This document shows positions 44,640 to 55,739 of a DNA stretch of 64,000 nt, piece after piece. The position numbers were made by a program, and so were the translations under genes. The notes under the pieces are model-generated. The model saw only the letters and a program-made list of their open reading frames with translations, did not search any database and was not told the origin of the DNA. This DNA is from Stenotrophomonas indicatrix (lineage in GTDB: Bacteria > Pseudomonadota > Gammaproteobacteria > Xanthomonadales > Xanthomonadaceae). Numbering within the stretch: position 1 is the stretch's first letter; each line of letters begins with the position of its first letter. The DNA lies in contig NZ_PEJS01000001.1 of NCBI RefSeq assembly GCF_002750975.1, forward strand, positions 3,472,001-3,536,000. Direction: 5' to 3'.

Positions 44640-47600
44640 TCAGCTGGTGGCGTTGCGCTTCTTGAACACGCGCTGCACCACGACGAAGAACAGCGGCACG
44701 AAGAACACGCCGAGTACGGTGCCGACCACCATGCCACCGAGCACGCCGGTGCCGATCGCCTGCTTGGCGCCGGAGCCGGCACCGCTGGAGATCGCCAGCG
44801 GCAGCACGCCCATGCCGAAGGCCAGCGAGGTCATGATGATCGGGCGCAGACGGTCGCGGACCGCGTGCATCGTCGCTTCGATCAGCCCCGCGCCCTTCTC
44901 CAGATGCTCCTTGGCGAACTCGACGATCAGGATCGCGTTCTTGCTGGTCAGGCCCACCGTGGTCAGCATCGCCACCTGGAAATAGATGTCGCGCTCCATG
45001 CCACGGAAGGTGTTGGCCAGCACCGCACCGAGAATACCCAGCGGCGCCACCAGCAGCACCGAGGTCGGCACGCTCCAGCTTTCATACAACGCGGCAAGGC
45101 ACAGGAACACGATCATCAGCGACAGGGTGTACAGCAGCGGCGTCTGCGAGCCCGCCTGGCGCTCCTGGTAGGACATCGCCGTCCACTCGACGCCGAAGCC
45201 CGCCGGCAACTGCTTGGCCAGCTGTTCGATCTCGGCCATGGCATCACCGGACGCCACGCCCGGGGCCGGCTCGCCCTGGATTTCGGTAGCCGACACGCCG
45301 TTGTAGCGTTCCAGGCGCGGCGAGCCGTAGTCCCAATGCTTGCTGGCGAAGGCGCTGAACGGAACCATCTCGCCCTTGTCGTTCTTCACCGACCAGAGAT
45401 CGAAGTCCTCCGGCACCATGCGGAACGGCTGGTCAGCCTGCACGAACACGCGCTTGACGCGGCCGCGATCGATGAAGTCATCGATGTACGAGCTGCCCCA
45501 CGCGGTGGCCAGGGTGGTGTTGACCTGGTCGATCGACAGGCCCAGCGAGCTGGCCTTGGCCACATCGATATCGATGCGGAACTGCGGCGTGTCTTCCTGG
45601 CCGTTCGGTCGCACGTTGGCCAGCTTCTTGCTGCCGGCCGCCAAGCCGAGCAGCTGGTTGCGGGCCGCCAGCAATGCCTCGTGACCCTGGCCGCTGTTGT
45701 CCTTCAGGAAGAAGGTGTAGCCGGAAGCCGTACCCAGTTCCGGAATGGCCGGCGGCGGGAAGGCAAAGATGAAGGCATCCTTTATCTGCCCCAGCGCGGC
45801 CATCGCACGTCCGGTGATCGGCATCACACCGTTGTCGGCGTCACGATCCTTCCAGTCCTTCAACTTGACGAAGGCCATGCCCGCGTTCTGGCCCATGCCG
45901 GCGAAGCTGAAGCCCTGCACCGAGAACACCGATTCGACGGCACCCTTCTCGTTTTCCATGAAGTGCTTTTCGAGCGCGGCGATCGATTCCAGCGTGCGCT
46001 CCTGGGTTGCGCCTACCGGTGCCTGCACCAGCGCCATCAGCACACCCTGGTCTTCGTTGGGCAGGAACGAGCTGGGCAGGCGCACGAACAGCACGCCCAT
46101 CAGCAGGAACAGCGCGGCCACGATGCCCATGAACCGCCACGGGCGATGCAGGATGCCGCGCACGCCGCGCTGGTAGCTCTCGCTGGTGCGGTCGAAGCCA
46201 CGGTTGAAACCGTTGAAGAAGCGACCGGCGAACCCGCGGTGGGCGACATGGTGCTCACCCTTCTTCAGCGGCTTGAGCATGGTGGCGCACAGCGCCGGGG
46301 TAAGCACGATCGCGACCAGCACCGACAACGCCATCGCCGAGACGATCGTCGCCGAGAACTGCCGGTAGATCACGCCGGTGGAGCCGCTCATGAAGGCCAT
46401 CGGCACGAACACCGCCGACAGCACCAGGCCGATGCCCACCAGCGCGCCGGTGATCTGGCTCATCGACTTGCGGGTGGCTTCCAGCGGCGACAGGCCCTCT
46501 TCGGACATGATGCGCTCGACGTTCTCCACCACCACGATGGCATCGTCCACCAGCAGGCCGATGGCCAGCACCATCGCGAACATGGTCAGCATGTTCACCG
46601 AGAAGCCCAGCACCGACAGCACGCCGAAGGTACCCAGCAACACCACCGGCACGGCGATGGTCGGGATCAGGGTGGCGCGGAAGTTCTGCAGGAACAGGTA
46701 CATCACCACGAACACCAGCACGATCGCTTCGAGCAGGGTCTGCACCACGCCCTTGATCGACACGCGCACGAACGGGGTGGTGTCGTACGGGATCTCGGCC
46801 TTCAGGCCGGCCGGGAAGAAGCCTTCCAGTTCCTTCAGCGTTTCATCAACACCGGCAGCGGTATCCAGCGCGTTGGCGCCGGTGGCCAGGGTGACCGCCA
46901 GGCCGCTGGCCGGCTGCCCGTTGTAGCGGGTGACGAAGTCGTACGACTCGGCGCCCAGCTCGACGCGGGCTACATCGCCCAGGCGCAGTTCGGCACCGTC
47001 CTGCGCACCGCGCACGATGATGTTGCGGAACTGTTCCGGGGTCTGCAGGCGCGACTGCGCGTTGATGGTGGCGTTGAGCTGCTGGCCCTTCACCGACGGC
47101 GCACCACCCAGCTGGCCGATGGCCACCTGCGCGTTCTGTGCCTTCACCGCAGCGACCACTTCCGGCACCGACATGCCGTAGGTGTGCAGCTTGTTCGGGT
47201 CCAGCCAGATGCGCATGGCGTACTTGCCACCGAACACCTGGATGTTGCCCACGCCCGGAACGCGGCTGAGACGGTCCACGACGTTGGAACCAACGTAGTC
47301 GGCGATGTCGTTGGCATCCATGCTGCCGTCTTCGGACACGAACGCGATGACGTTCAGGAAGCCCGAGCTGGACTTGGCCACGTTGATGCCCTGCCGCTGC
47401 ACTTCCTGCGGCAGCAGCGGCATCGCCAGCTGCAGCTTGTTCTGCACCTGCACCTGGGCGATGTCGGGGTTGGTCCCGCTCTCGAAGGTCAGGGTGATGG
47501 TGGCCTGGCCATTGGACGAACTGTTGGAGGAGAAATAGATCAGGCCATCAAGGCCCTTCATGTTCTGCTCGATGATCTGCGTCACCGAGTCTTCGACCAC

Positions 47601-47765
47601 CTTGGCCGAAGCACCCGGGTAGCTGGCGCTGATTTCCACCGCCGGCGGTGCGACGTTGGGGTACATCGAGATCGGCAGCTTGAACAGGGCCAGGCCGCCG
47701 GCGAGCATGATGATGATCGCGATGACCCACGCGAAGATGGGTCGATCGATGAAGAAACGTGCCAT
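44640..47765 (-). CDS. smeE: SmeE RND multidrug pump
   Basis: A 1041-residue HAE1-type RND transporter of the AcrB class. N-terminal [17 protein letters not shown], twelve TM helices, the proton-relay Asp pair in [12 protein letters not shown] (TM4), and [17 protein letters not shown] in the porter domain are present. It starts 12 bp after smeD ends. Confidence 0.96.
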   Translation of the reverse strand: MARFFIDRPIFAWVIAIIIMLAGGLALFKLPISMYPNVAPPAVEISASYPGASAKVVEDSVTQIIEQNMKGLDGLIYFSSNSSSNGQATITLTFESGTNPDIAQVQVQNKLQLAMPLLPQEVQRQGINVAKSSSGFLNVIAFVSEDGSMDANDIADYVGSNVVDRLSRVPGVGNIQVFGGKYAMRIWLDPNKLHTYGMSVPEVVAAVKAQNAQVAIGQLGGAPSVKGQQLNATINAQSRLQTPEQFRNIIVRGAQDGAELRLGDVARVELGAESYDFVTRYNGQPASGLAVTLATGANALDTAAGVDETLKELEGFFPAGLKAEIPYDTTPFVRVSIKGVVQTLLEAIVLVFVVMYLFLQNFRATLIPTIAVPVVLLGTFGVLSVLGFSVNMLTMFAMVLAIGLLVDDAIVVVENVERIMSEEGLSPLEATRKSMSQITGALVGIGLVLSAVFVPMAFMSGSTGVIYRQFSATIVSAMALSVLVAIVLTPALCATMLKPLKKGEHHVAHRGFAGRFFNGFNRGFDRTSESYQRGVRGILHRPWRFMGIVAALFLLMGVLFVRLPSSFLPNEDQGVLMALVQAPVGATQERTLESIAALEKHFMENEKGAVESVFSVQGFSFAGMGQNAGMAFVKLKDWKDRDADNGVMPITGRAMAALGQIKDAFIFAFPPPAIPELGTASGYTFFLKDNSGQGHEALLAARNQLLGLAAGSKKLANVRPNGQEDTPQFRIDIDVAKASSLGLSIDQVNTTLATAWGSSYIDDFIDRGRVKRVFVQADQPFRMVPEDFDLWSVKNDKGEMVPFSAFASKHWDYGSPRLERYNGVSATEIQGEPAPGVASGDAMAEIEQLAKQLPAGFGVEWTAMSYQERQAGSQTPLLYTLSLMIVFLCLAALYESWSVPTSVLLVAPLGILGAVLANTFRGMERDIYFQVAMLTTVGLTSKNAILIVEFAKEHLEKGAGLIEATMHAVRDRLRPIIMTSLAFGMGVLPLAISSGAGSGAKQAIGTGVLGGMVVGTVLGVFFVPLFFVVVQRVFKKRNATS

Positions 47766-47777
47766 GGAGTTCTCCGC

Positions 47778-48959
47778 TTACTTCGCGCCTGCGGCCGCAG
47801 CTGCAGGTTGGGCGGCGGCCGGCTTGGCCGGGGCGGCGCCCTGTTCGGTGGCATTCACGGGCATGCCCGGGCCGATCTTCTGCAGGCCTTCGACGATGAC
47901 CTTGTCGCCGGCCTTCAGGCCGTCCTCGACCAGCCACTTGTCGCCGACGGTGCGGCTGACCTTGACCGGGCGCACTTCGACCTTGTTGTCCTTGCCGACC
48001 ACCATTGCACTGGTATCGCCCTTCGGATCGCGGGCGATGCCCTGCATCGGCACCAGCACCGCATCGCTGCGCACACCGCCGCCGATCACCGCGCGCACGT
48101 ACATGCCCGGCATCAGCAGGCCATCGGGGTTGTCGACCCTGACCCGCAGCGCGAAGCTGCCGGTGGCCGGATCGACGCTGACTTCGGAGAACTCCAGCGT
48201 GCCCTTGTGTTCGAAGGTGCTGCCGTCTTCCATCAGGATGCTGACCGGCGTCTGCTGGTTGTCCTGCAGGCGGCCGGCGGCCAGCTCGCGGCGCAGCTGC
48301 AGCAGCTCGGCCGAGGACTGGGTCAGGTCGACGTAGATCGGGTCCAGCTGCTGCACGGTTGCCAGCGCCGTGGCCTGGCCGGCGCTGACCAGCGCGCCCT
48401 GGGTGACGGTGGACTTGCCGATGCGGCCGCTGATCGGCGCGGTGATGCGCGCATAGCCGAGGGTCACGTTGGCGGCATCCAGTGAGGCCTTGGCGGCGCC
48501 GACATCGGCCTCTGCCTGCTTCTGCGCAGCCACGGCGTTTTCCAGATCCTGCTGGCTGACCGCGTCGACCTTGGCCAGCTCGGTGATGCGCTTGGCGCTC
48601 AGCCGCGCCGCATTGGCGGTGGCTTCGGCGCGGGCCAGCTGTGCACGCGCACTGTTGGCCTGGGCGCGATAGCTGGCGTCCTCGATCTGGTACAGCGGCT
48701 CGCCGGCCTTGACCATCCCACCCTCGGTGAACAGGCGCTTGGCGACGATGCCGTTGACCTGCGGGCGCACTTCGGCCACCAGGAAGGCGTTGGTGCGGCC
48801 CGGCAGCTCACGGGTCAGCCCGACGGTCTCGGACTTCAGCGTGACCACGCTGACCTGGCCCGGCCCCTGTTCGGGTGCCTGGGGTTGGCCGCCGCAGGCA
48901 GCGACGGTGGCAGCGATGGCCAGCGACAACGCGAAGGGTCGGATTCGGCTCAGCAACAT
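47778..48959 (-). CDS. smeD: SmeD membrane-fusion adaptor lipoprotein
   Basis: A 393-residue HlyD/AcrA-type adaptor, lipobox VAAC (Cys22). Lipoyl halves (VRPQVNGIVAKRLFTEGG and YARITAPISGRIGKS), a coiled hairpin (about 95-160) and the beta-barrel follow. The frame is open to 49091, but ATG 48959 gives the lipoprotein signal. It is the first gene of smeDEF, controlled from the smeT-smeD interval. Confidence 0.95.
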   Translation of the reverse strand: MLLSRIRPFALSLAIAATVAACGGQPQAPEQGPGQVSVVTLKSETVGLTRELPGRTNAFLVAEVRPQVNGIVAKRLFTEGGMVKAGEPLYQIEDASYRAQANSARAQLARAEATANAARLSAKRITELAKVDAVSQQDLENAVAAQKQAEADVGAAKASLDAANVTLGYARITAPISGRIGKSTVTQGALVSAGQATALATVQQLDPIYVDLTQSSAELLQLRRELAAGRLQDNQQTPVSILMEDGSTFEHKGTLEFSEVSVDPATGSFALRVRVDNPDGLLMPGMYVRAVIGGGVRSDAVLVPMQGIARDPKGDTSAMVVGKDNKVEVRPVKVSRTVGDKWLVEDGLKAGDKVIVEGLQKIGPGMPVNATEQGAAPAKPAAAQPAAAAAGAK

Positions 48960-49113
48960 GATGGGAATGGCTCTTGAAGGGAGGGATCTCAGCAGGTGCT
49001 GATACGACGGCCCCTCCCCTTGCAGGAGTGAAGACCGCGCGGACAGCGCCCACCCGCGTGAAGTGGGAGCCAGGACAGGCCTGCCACGCACACGACGGGA
49101 ATGATGGGAGGGA

Positions 49114-49143
49114 AATATACATACATGCGTGTTTGTTTGTAAA
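49114..49143. promoter_or_regulatory. smeDEF promoter with SmeT operator
   Basis: On the minus strand a -35 TTTACA (49138-49143) and a -10 TATATT (49114-49119) are 18 bp apart. The pseudo-palindrome TACATACATGCG...GTTTGTTTGTA (49118-49141) fills the spacer, so bound repressor would block RNA polymerase directly. Published work places SmeT on a 28-bp pseudo-palindrome in this interval; the exact match is my reading. A plus-strand TACAAT (49148-49153) could serve smeT. Confidence 0.8.
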
Positions 49144-49186
49144 GCGGTACAATTCAGCCACGTTTCACCCGCACTCGTACCCGCTC

Positions 49187-49846
49187 ATGGCCCGCAAAAC
49201 CAAAGAGGACACCCAGGCAACCCGCGAAGGCATCCTGGATGCCGCCGAAGCCTGTTTCCACGAACACGGCGTGGCCCGGACCACGCTGGAGATGATCGGT
49301 GCCCGCGCCGGCTACACCCGCGGCGCCGTGTACTGGCATTTCAAGAACAAGGGCGAGGTGCTGACCGCGATCGTCGAACGGGTGCACCTGCCCTTCATGC
49401 AGGAGCTGGAGCGCACCTCCACCGACCAGCGCGACACGCCGGTGCATGACCTGCGCGCGGTGATGATCCACTCGTTCATCGAGCTGTCCGAGGACGAGCG
49501 CCTGCGCAAGACCATGGAGATCATGCTGCGCAGCGATGCCTCGGCCGACACCAGGGTGCTGACCGAACTGCAGCAGAGCGGTTTCCGCGATGCCCTGGAC
49601 CGGATGGAACGCGCCCTGCGCCGTGCCCAGGACCTGGGCCAGCTGCGCGACGGCGCCGACCCGAAGATCGCCGCGCGCATGCTGCACGCCACCGTGCTCG
49701 GCGTGCTGCACGGGGCGATGGTCGAACCGGACCTGATGGACCTCAAGCGCGACGGCATGCTGGCGCTGGACATGACCCTGGCCGCCTACGTGAAGGAAGG
49801 CGTGTTCGTACCGGGTTCGGTACCCGAGCCGCTGCCGGAGGCGTGA
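49187..49846 (+). CDS. smeT: SmeT, TetR-family repressor of smeDEF
   Basis: A 219-residue TetR regulator, the published SmeT length. The HTH (about 10-56) reads ILDAAEACFHEHGVARTTLE then GARAGYTRGAVYWHFKNKGE. The C-terminal ligand domain is of the TtgR/AcrR type. It is divergent from smeDEF across 227 bp and no disruption is visible, so the repressor looks intact and the pump need not be derepressed. Confidence 0.96.
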   Translation: MARKTKEDTQATREGILDAAEACFHEHGVARTTLEMIGARAGYTRGAVYWHFKNKGEVLTAIVERVHLPFMQELERTSTDQRDTPVHDLRAVMIHSFIELSEDERLRKTMEIMLRSDASADTRVLTELQQSGFRDALDRMERALRRAQDLGQLRDGADPKIAARMLHATVLGVLHGAMVEPDLMDLKRDGMLALDMTLAAYVKEGVFVPGSVPEPLPEA

Positions 49847-49852
49847 CGGCGC

Positions 49853-49917
49853 CGCCGGGCATGGCCCGGCGTTACCGCAGATTCGGCCACAAATGTAGCG
49901 CCGGGCCATGCCCGGCG
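49853..49917. repeat. Inverted pair of GTAG REPs
   Basis: GCCGGGCATGGCCCGGCGTTAC and GTAGCGCCGGGCCATGCCC face each other just past the smeT stop. Confidence 0.85.
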
Positions 49918-49972
49918 AGTACGTAACGGGTCGGAGCCCTCGCCATGGCGAGGGAGCCGACCCTGCATAACG

Positions 49973-49999
49973 AAAAAGGCCGCCTTTCGGCGGCCTTTT
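49973..49999. terminator. Bidirectional terminator between smeT and hslU
   Basis: AAAAGGCCGCC / GGCGGCCTTTT with a short loop separates the convergent genes. Confidence 0.88.
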
Positions 50000-50010
50000 C
50001 GCATTCCCGG

Positions 50011-51387
50011 TTACAGGATGTAACGGCTCAGGTCCGGGTCCTGCACCAGTTCACCCAGGTGCGCATCGACATAGGCACTGTCGATAGCCAGGGTTTCACC
50101 ATCGCGGTCCGGTGCTTCGTAGCTGAGCGAATCCAGCAGGCGCTCCAGCACGGTATGCAGGCGGCGCGCACCGATGTTCTCCTGGCGCTCGTTCACCTGG
50201 AAGGCGATCTCGGCCAGGCGGTCGATGGCATCGGTGGTGAAGCTGACCTTGACGCCTTCGGTGGCCAGCAGCGCTTCGTACTGCTTGGTCAGCGCAGCCT
50301 TCGGCTCGGTCAGGATGCGCACGAAATCAGCCTTGCTCAGCGCACCCAGCTCCACGCGGATCGGGAAGCGACCCTGCAGTTCCGGGATCAGGTCACTGGG
50401 CTTGGCCAGGTGGAACGCACCCGATGCGATGAACAGGATGTGGTCGGTCTTGATCGTGCCGTACTTGGTGGACACGTTGGAACCTTCCACCAGCGGCAGC
50501 AGATCGCGCTGCACGCCTTCGCGCGAGACATCGCCACCGCCCACGTTGTCACCCCGCTTGGCGACCTTGTCGATCTCGTCGATGAACACGATGCCGTGCT
50601 GCTCGCAGGCCTCGATCGCGGCAGTGCGGATGTCGTCCTCGTTGACCAGCTTGCCAGCCTCTTCCTCCTGCAGCAGCGGACGCGCGGCCTTGATGGTCAG
50701 CGTGCGCTTGTGGGCCTTGGCGCCACCACCGAGGTTGGCGAACATCGACTTCAGCTGCTGGCCCATTTCCTCCATGCCCGGCGGGGTCATGATGTCCATG
50801 CTGACGTTGGCGGTCAGGTCGAGCTCGATCTCGCGATCGTCCAGCTCGCCGTTGCGCAGCATCTTGCGGAACTTGATGCGGGTCTCGTTGTCCTGCGCCG
50901 ACGGTTCGTTGCGCGCAGCCTCCGGGTCGAAGCCGATGCCACCGCTGCGGCGCGGCAGCAGCGCATCGAGGATGCGGTCTTCGGCGCGCTCTTCGGCCTG
51001 CGTGCGCACGCGCACCTTGGCCTGCTCGCGGTACAGCTTGACCGCGGTATCGGCCAGGTCACGGATGATCTGCTCGACATCCTTGCCGACATAGCCGACT
51101 TCGGTGAAGCGGGTCGCTTCGACCTTGACGAACGGCGCGTTGGCCAGCGTGGCCAGGCGGCGCGCGATCTCGGTCTTGCCGACGCCGGTCGGGCCGATCA
51201 TCAGGATGTTCTTGGGCATGACCTCGTTGCGCAGCTCGGGCTGCAGCTGCATGCGGCGCCAGCGGTTGCGCAGGGCGATGGCGACCGCGCGCTTGGCGTC
51301 GTGCTGGCCGACGATGTGCCGGTCCAGCTCCTGCACGATCTCGCGCGGGGTCATGGTGGCGGAGGAAACTTCGATCTTGTGCGGCAT
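50011..51387 (-). CDS. hslU: HslU ATPase of the HslVU protease
   Basis: A 458-residue AAA+ unfoldase. Walker [10 protein letters not shown], Walker B FIDEID, the GYVGKDVE pore motif and the C-terminal YIL-like DLSRYIL that docks into HslV are present. The start at 51387 (MPHKIEVSS) matches relatives; MTPREIV at 51354 is the alternative. The gap to hslV is 76 bp with a REP inside. Confidence 0.96.
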   Translation of the reverse strand: MPHKIEVSSATMTPREIVQELDRHIVGQHDAKRAVAIALRNRWRRMQLQPELRNEVMPKNILMIGPTGVGKTEIARRLATLANAPFVKVEATRFTEVGYVGKDVEQIIRDLADTAVKLYREQAKVRVRTQAEERAEDRILDALLPRRSGGIGFDPEAARNEPSAQDNETRIKFRKMLRNGELDDREIELDLTANVSMDIMTPPGMEEMGQQLKSMFANLGGGAKAHKRTLTIKAARPLLQEEEAGKLVNEDDIRTAAIEACEQHGIVFIDEIDKVAKRGDNVGGGDVSREGVQRDLLPLVEGSNVSTKYGTIKTDHILFIASGAFHLAKPSDLIPELQGRFPIRVELGALSKADFVRILTEPKAALTKQYEALLATEGVKVSFTTDAIDRLAEIAFQVNERQENIGARRLHTVLERLLDSLSYEAPDRDGETLAIDSAYVDAHLGELVQDPDLSRYIL

Positions 51388-51410
51388 GGGTGTGCTCACG
51401 AATGCGTTGT

Positions 51411-51435
51411 CGGTAGCGCCGGGCCATGCCCGGCG
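51411..51435. repeat. GTAG REP between hslV and hslU
   Basis: GTAGCGCCGGGCCATGCCC plus GGCGG lies inside the hslVU operon, just upstream of the hslU start. Confidence 0.8.
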
Positions 51436-51463
51436 GATCAGGAATGCGTGTGACGGTTCCCCG

Positions 51464-52015
51464 TCACAACTCCTCGACCACCACGTTGCGGTTGGTGTAG
51501 ATGCAGATGTCACCGGCGATGTTGATCGCTTCGCTGGCGATGGTGCGTGCATCCAGTTCGGTGTGCGCCATCAGCGCGCGTGCAGCGGACAGCGCATACG
51601 AACCACCGGAACCGATGGCGATGATGCCGTCCTCCGGCTCGATGACGTCGCCGGTGCCGCTGATGATCAGCGAGGTTTCCTTGTCGGCCACCGCCAGCAG
51701 GGCTTCGAGCTTGCCGAGGCGGCGCTCGGTGCGCCAATCCTTGGCCAGTTCCACCGCGGCACGCTGCAGCTGGCCATGCTTTTCCAGCTTGGCTTCGAAC
51801 AGCTCGAACAGGGTGAAGGCATCGGCGGCGGCACCGGCAAAGCCGGCCAGCACCTGGCCATCGCGGCCAAGGCGGCGGACCTTGCGTGCGTTGCCCTTCA
51901 TCACCGTGTGGCCGAGGGTGACCTGGCCGTCGCCGGCAATGGCCACGTGCTCGCCGCGACGAACGCAGACGATGGTGGTGGCGTGGAAAACGGTGGGATT
52001 CTGACTGGGGTCCAT
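51464..52015 (-). CDS. hslV: HslV proteasome-like peptidase
   Basis: A 183-residue HslV. The first catalytic Thr is Thr13 (ATTIVCVRR), so a 12-residue propeptide must be removed, longer than in E. coli but usual for Xanthomonadaceae. Conserved [14 protein letters not shown] and the C-terminal GDICIYTN are present. First gene of hslVU. The Anbu-type homologue is at 3402. Confidence 0.96.
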   Translation of the reverse strand: MDPSQNPTVFHATTIVCVRRGEHVAIAGDGQVTLGHTVMKGNARKVRRLGRDGQVLAGFAGAAADAFTLFELFEAKLEKHGQLQRAAVELAKDWRTERRLGKLEALLAVADKETSLIISGTGDVIEPEDGIIAIGSGGSYALSAARALMAHTELDARTIASEAINIAGDICIYTNRNVVVEEL

Positions 52016-52089
52016 GCGGCCTCCGATAGCTGTTCACGGGACATGGGGACAGCCGCCGAAGCGATCAAGCCTGCGCCGATAGCTGCCGT

Positions 52090-52290
52090 TCAGCGCTTGG
52101 CATGCGATGGCCGGTCCGGATTGGGTTCAATGCCCCATGCCACGTACCAGTCCTCACCCTGCGTCTCGATCGGGTGCTGGGTGCGGCCCGAGCCGTTGCC
52201 ACAGGCCAGTGCGTCGGCAGCGCAGTAACGGTCGCAGCCCCAGCAGATGCGCTCGGGGTGATTGGGACGCAGCGGAATGGGCTTTGCCAT
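52090..52290 (-). CDS. DUF3079 family small protein
   Basis: A 66-residue protein with the DUF3079 pattern HPERICWGCDRYC...LACGNG...RTQHPIE and DWY near the end. Four Cys (CxxCxxxC plus CG) suggest metal binding, but this is not shown. ATG 52299 (MPTMAK) is an alternative start. Function unknown. Confidence 0.8.
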   Translation of the reverse strand: MAKPIPLRPNHPERICWGCDRYCAADALACGNGSGRTQHPIETQGEDWYVAWGIEPNPDRPSHAKR

Positions 52291-52376
52291 GGTCGGCATC
52301 TCGTCGTGGCCTGCGGCCACGATGCACCGGCGACCACTGCCCCCGCCCTGATCCAGATCAAGCGGCGGCCGTTCCG

Positions 52377-52472
52377 GTAGCGCCGGGCCATGCCCGGCGA
52401 GCGCGCAGCGCGGGCGGCGGCGCATACACGCCACATGGATCGCACAGCCGCCGGGCATGGCCCGGCGCTACC
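52377..52472. repeat. Inverted pair of GTAG REPs
   Basis: GTAGCGCCGGGCCATGCCC at 52378 and GCCGGGCATGGCCCGGCGCTAC ending at 52471, downstream of xerC. Confidence 0.85.
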
Positions 52473-53361
52473 CCCCCGTGTCGGGCGGGTCTTTGCGACG
52501 TTTCGCGCGCGGATGCGCAGCATCGTAGACCTTGGCCAGATGCTGGAAATCCAGGTGGGTGTAGATCTGCGTGGTGGCGATGTCGGCATGGCCGAGCAGT
52601 TCCTGCACACCGCGCAGGTCACCGGAGGATTCCAGGATGTGGCTGGCGAAACTGTGCCGCAGCATGTGCGGGTGCACGTGCTTGAACAGGCCCTGGCGCT
52701 GCGCCAGCTGGCGGATGCGGATCTGCACCGCGCGCTGGCTGATCGGCCCGTTGCGGCCGGGAAAAACCGGTGTGGCGCCACCACCGCCACTTTCGCTGCG
52801 CCAGGTCAGCAGCGCTTCGCGTGCCGGCTTTCCGAAGGGGACGCGACGTTGCCGGTTGCCCTTGCCCATCACGTTGACCAGGCCGCTGGCGAAATCCAGA
52901 TCGCGCCAGGTCAGCGCACAGACTTCGCTCAAGCGCAGGCCGGAGGAATAGAACAGTTCCAGCAGCGCGCGGTCACGACGACCCAGCTCGCCTTCCGGTT
53001 CCAGTTCAACCAGCTGCACGGCTTCATCGGCGTCGAGCACCTGCGGCAGCCGTCGCGGCGCACGCGGCGCCTTCAGTGTCGCTGCCGGGCTGGCCTCGAT
53101 GCGGCCATGCTTGAGCAGCCAGGCATAGAAGCTGCGGCAGGCCGACAGCCGGCGTTGCAGGCTCTTGGCCGACAGGCCACGGCGGTGTTCATCGGCAACG
53201 AACTGGCGCACCGCATCGGTATCCAGCGCCTCCACGGCCACCCCGCGGGGTTCGGCCCACACCGACAACGCATCCAGGTCGCGGCGGTAGGCGTCGAGCG
53301 TATGCGCCGACATCCGCCGCTCCACCTGCAGGTGCTGCAGGAACGCCTGCACCGCGCTCAT
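52468..53361 (-). CDS. xerC: Tyrosine recombinase XerC
   Basis: A 297-residue recombinase resolving chromosome dimers at dif with XerD. Catalytic Arg in [14 protein letters not shown], Lys in [12 protein letters not shown]-x-x-R in [10 protein letters not shown], His in LLGHADI and nucleophile Tyr in IYTHLDF are all present. Last gene of lptM-dapF-DUF484-xerC, the same order as in E. coli. Confidence 0.95.
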   Translation of the reverse strand: MSAVQAFLQHLQVERRMSAHTLDAYRRDLDALSVWAEPRGVAVEALDTDAVRQFVADEHRRGLSAKSLQRRLSACRSFYAWLLKHGRIEASPAATLKAPRAPRRLPQVLDADEAVQLVELEPEGELGRRDRALLELFYSSGLRLSEVCALTWRDLDFASGLVNVMGKGNRQRRVPFGKPAREALLTWRSESGGGGATPVFPGRNGPISQRAVQIRIRQLAQRQGLFKHVHPHMLRHSFASHILESSGDLRGVQELLGHADIATTQIYTHLDFQHLAKVYDAAHPRAKRRKDPPDTGG

Positions 53362-53377
53362 CGTCGTCGTTTCCCGC

Positions 53378-54052
53378 TCAATCCGCGAAGCGCTTGAGCC
53401 CGGTCACCAGGGCCTCGCCCATCATCCGCAGGAACAGCGTGCCCATGCCGGGATAGAAGCGGTTCGGATCATGGCTGCCCACCGCGATCAGGCCAACACC
53501 CGGCAGCGGCAGCAGCGCGGTGGTCTGCACCTCCTCGCTGCGCGCGCCGTACAGCACCGCGTTCTTGTCGCTGTGCAGGCGGCCGCAGATCGGCTCACCA
53601 TCCTTAAGGCAGTCGCGGAACGGGCCCAGCTGCGCATCATCGGCAGCCAGCACCTGCAGCCACTCGGCCTGCTCCAGCCCGGCCACCGGCGCATGCACGA
53701 CCAGCCGCACCAGATCGCCGGCGAAATCTTCCTGCAGTGACGCCGCCATCGCGCGCAGCGTGTCGGCGGCGTTGTCCTGCTTCATCAGGGCCAGGGTGAG
53801 CTGATGCGTGCGCACCGCCAACCGCTCGTTGACCTGCGCGGTCGCGCCCAGGTCGGCCAACCGTCGCGCCAGCTCGCGGTTCTTCTCGCGCAGCACTTCC
53901 AGCTGGTAGCTGGCCAGCGATGCGGTCGGGCCGTCATCGCGTGGCACCACCAGGGTCAGCGCCAGGTCCGGGAACTGCTTGAGGAAACCCGGATGGCGCC
54001 GCAACCAGGCGGCGACTTCATGGGCACCGAGCTTGTCGACGGTCTCAGTCAT
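53378..54052 (-). CDS. DUF484 family protein
   Basis: A 224-residue GAF-like cytosolic protein. An N-terminal helix pair ([18 protein letters not shown]), a coiled coil (about 50-90) and a GAF-like domain ending in [20 protein letters not shown] are typical of DUF484. It overlaps dapF by 4 bp. The conserved position before xerC has never yielded a firm function. Confidence 0.88.
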   Translation of the reverse strand: MTETVDKLGAHEVAAWLRRHPGFLKQFPDLALTLVVPRDDGPTASLASYQLEVLREKNRELARRLADLGATAQVNERLAVRTHQLTLALMKQDNAADTLRAMAASLQEDFAGDLVRLVVHAPVAGLEQAEWLQVLAADDAQLGPFRDCLKDGEPICGRLHSDKNAVLYGARSEEVQTTALLPLPGVGLIAVGSHDPNRFYPGMGTLFLRMMGEALVTGLKRFAD

Positions 54053-54900
54053 GCGATCCACTCCCCTTCGAAGACGAATGCGGTCGGGCCCGCCATCACC
54101 ACCGGCTGGCCATCGCCCGGCCACTGGATGCGCAGGTCGCCACCAGGCAGGCTGATGCGCGCATCGCGCTGCAGGCGGCCGCGATGCATCAGGGTCACTG
54201 CCGCCGCGCAGGCGCCACTGCCGCAGGCCAGGGTTTCACCCGCGCCGCGCTCGAACACGCGCAGGCGCACATGTTCCGGGCCCATTACCTGGGCGAAGCC
54301 CACGTTCACCGACTTCGGGAACGAGGCATGCTGCTGCAGCAGTCCGCCCACGCGCTCGACCGGTGCGGCATCGACCAGGCCCACTTCGATCACCGCGTGC
54401 GGATTGCCCATCGACACCGCCGCGAAGCGCACGGTCTCACCCTGCAGTGGCAGCAGGTACTCCTCACGCGGGTGGGCGAAGCCGATCAGCGGCACCTGCG
54501 CCGGATCGAACAGCGGCACGCCCATCGCCACCGCGTACTGGCCATCGCCGAGGACATCCACGGCGTGGCTGGCCAGCGGGCTGTCGATGACGAAGCGGTC
54601 GCCCTGCGCACTGCCCTCGCGCACCAGCCAGGCAGCGATGCAGCGCGCGCCGTTGCCGCACTGCTCTGAATTGGAACCATCGGCGTTCCAGATGCGGTAA
54701 GAGGCGACGGAGCCTTCGGCGCGCGGCGGCTCGATGGTCAGGATCTGGTCGCAGCCGACGCCGGTATGGCGGTCGGCCAGGCGCGCGGCCAGTTCCGGGG
54801 TGGGCGGCGGCGTGCCGTCGCGCAGGTCGATCACTACGAAATCGTTGCCCGCGCCGTGCATCTTGCTGAAGCGCAGGCCGTTGGTACCGGCCTTACTCAT
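54049..54900 (-). CDS. dapF: Diaminopimelate epimerase
   Basis: A 283-residue cofactor-free epimerase making meso-DAP for lysine and murein. The two catalytic Cys are in [11 protein letters not shown] and [25 protein letters not shown] opens the protein. ATG 54900 overlaps the lptM stop by 8 bp. Confidence 0.97.
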   Translation of the reverse strand: MSKAGTNGLRFSKMHGAGNDFVVIDLRDGTPPPTPELAARLADRHTGVGCDQILTIEPPRAEGSVASYRIWNADGSNSEQCGNGARCIAAWLVREGSAQGDRFVIDSPLASHAVDVLGDGQYAVAMGVPLFDPAQVPLIGFAHPREEYLLPLQGETVRFAAVSMGNPHAVIEVGLVDAAPVERVGGLLQQHASFPKSVNVGFAQVMGPEHVRLRVFERGAGETLACGSGACAAAVTLMHRGRLQRDARISLPGGDLRIQWPGDGQPVVMAGPTAFVFEGEWIA

Positions 54901-55132
54901 TCCCGTCGTCCACCTTCTTGGCCGGATCAGGAGTGACGGACGGACTGCCGTCGCGCGGGGCCTGGGTGGCAGCAGGCGTGGCGTCGGCATCAGCGGCCGG
55001 TTCGACGGCTTCTTCCACCGGCACCGGCTTCTGCGGCAGCACCAGCGGGCCCTTGTTGCCGCATGCGGCGAGGAACAGCAGCGAGGCCGCTGCCAGCGGA
55101 ATCAGGATGACATTGCGATGGGGGATGTTCAT
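54893..55132 (-). CDS. lptM: LPS-assembly lipoprotein LptM (YifL)
   Basis: A 79-residue lipoprotein. Lipobox LAAC followed by the LptM signature [10 protein letters not shown]; the rest is an acidic Pro/Ala tail. In E. coli LptM helps LptD form correct disulfides. Its place upstream of dapF is conserved. Confidence 0.9.
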   Translation of the reverse strand: MNIPHRNVILIPLAAASLLFLAACGNKGPLVLPQKPVPVEEAVEPAADADATPAATQAPRDGSPSVTPDPAKKVDDGNE

Positions 55133-55189
55133 GCCCCGAGTATAGCCATTGGCGGCTGAGCGGTTGGTGCAGGGCGCCGCGCCACGCAT

Positions 55190-55254
55190 CCGCCGGGCAT
55201 GGCCCGGCGCTGCCGCAACCCGGCACCGTGGCAACGCAGGGCCATGCCCGGCGG
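55190..55254. repeat. Inverted GTAG-type REPs
   Basis: GCCGGGCATGGCCCGGCGCT and GCAGGGCCATGCCCGGCGG; the second has lost the GTAG head. Confidence 0.75.
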
Positions 55255-55260
55255 GAGAGA

Positions 55261-55683
55261 TCAATCGGCCGGCGGCAGCGGCCGGGTCCACAGCCAGATC
55301 GCCACCAAGGTCATGCTGCCGATCGAGAACCACTTCACCCAGGCCACCGGCACGCACCACAACATGATGCCGGCGCACACCGCCATGGTGATCGTGGCCA
55401 TCCATTTGCCGTAGCGGCTCACCGCACCATGTGCCTGCCAGTTGGCGATGGCCGGGCCGAAGCGCGGGTGCTGCAGCAGCCAGCCGTGCAGGCGCTCGGA
55501 GCCGCGCGAGGCGGCCCAGGCCGAGATCAGGATGAATACGGTGGTAGGCAGCCCCGGCACGAAGATGCCGACGATGCCGGTGCCCAGGCTGGCATAGGCC
55601 AGCAGCCACCACGCCCAACGGAACCGCACCGGCCGGGCGGGCGTTGGCAGGTCCTTGGTGGTGGGCGGTTCGGGCGGGCGCAT
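55261..55683 (-). CDS. YbaN (DUF454) family inner-membrane protein
   Basis: A 140-residue protein with three or four TM helices. The DUF454 pattern LGIVGIFVPGLPTTVF (here GTGIVGIFVPGLPTTVFIL), followed by ASRGSERLHGWLLQHPRFGP, is clear. Function unknown; related genes sit near membrane-stress genes. ATG 55683 is preferred to the longer frame. Confidence 0.85.
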   Translation of the reverse strand: MRPPEPPTTKDLPTPARPVRFRWAWWLLAYASLGTGIVGIFVPGLPTTVFILISAWAASRGSERLHGWLLQHPRFGPAIANWQAHGAVSRYGKWMATITMAVCAGIMLWCVPVAWVKWFSIGSMTLVAIWLWTRPLPPAD

Positions 55684-55739
55684 CGCGCAAGGATACCGAG
55701 CGCAGGTGGCGGCGGCGATATCACCGCCGCCACGTTGCG

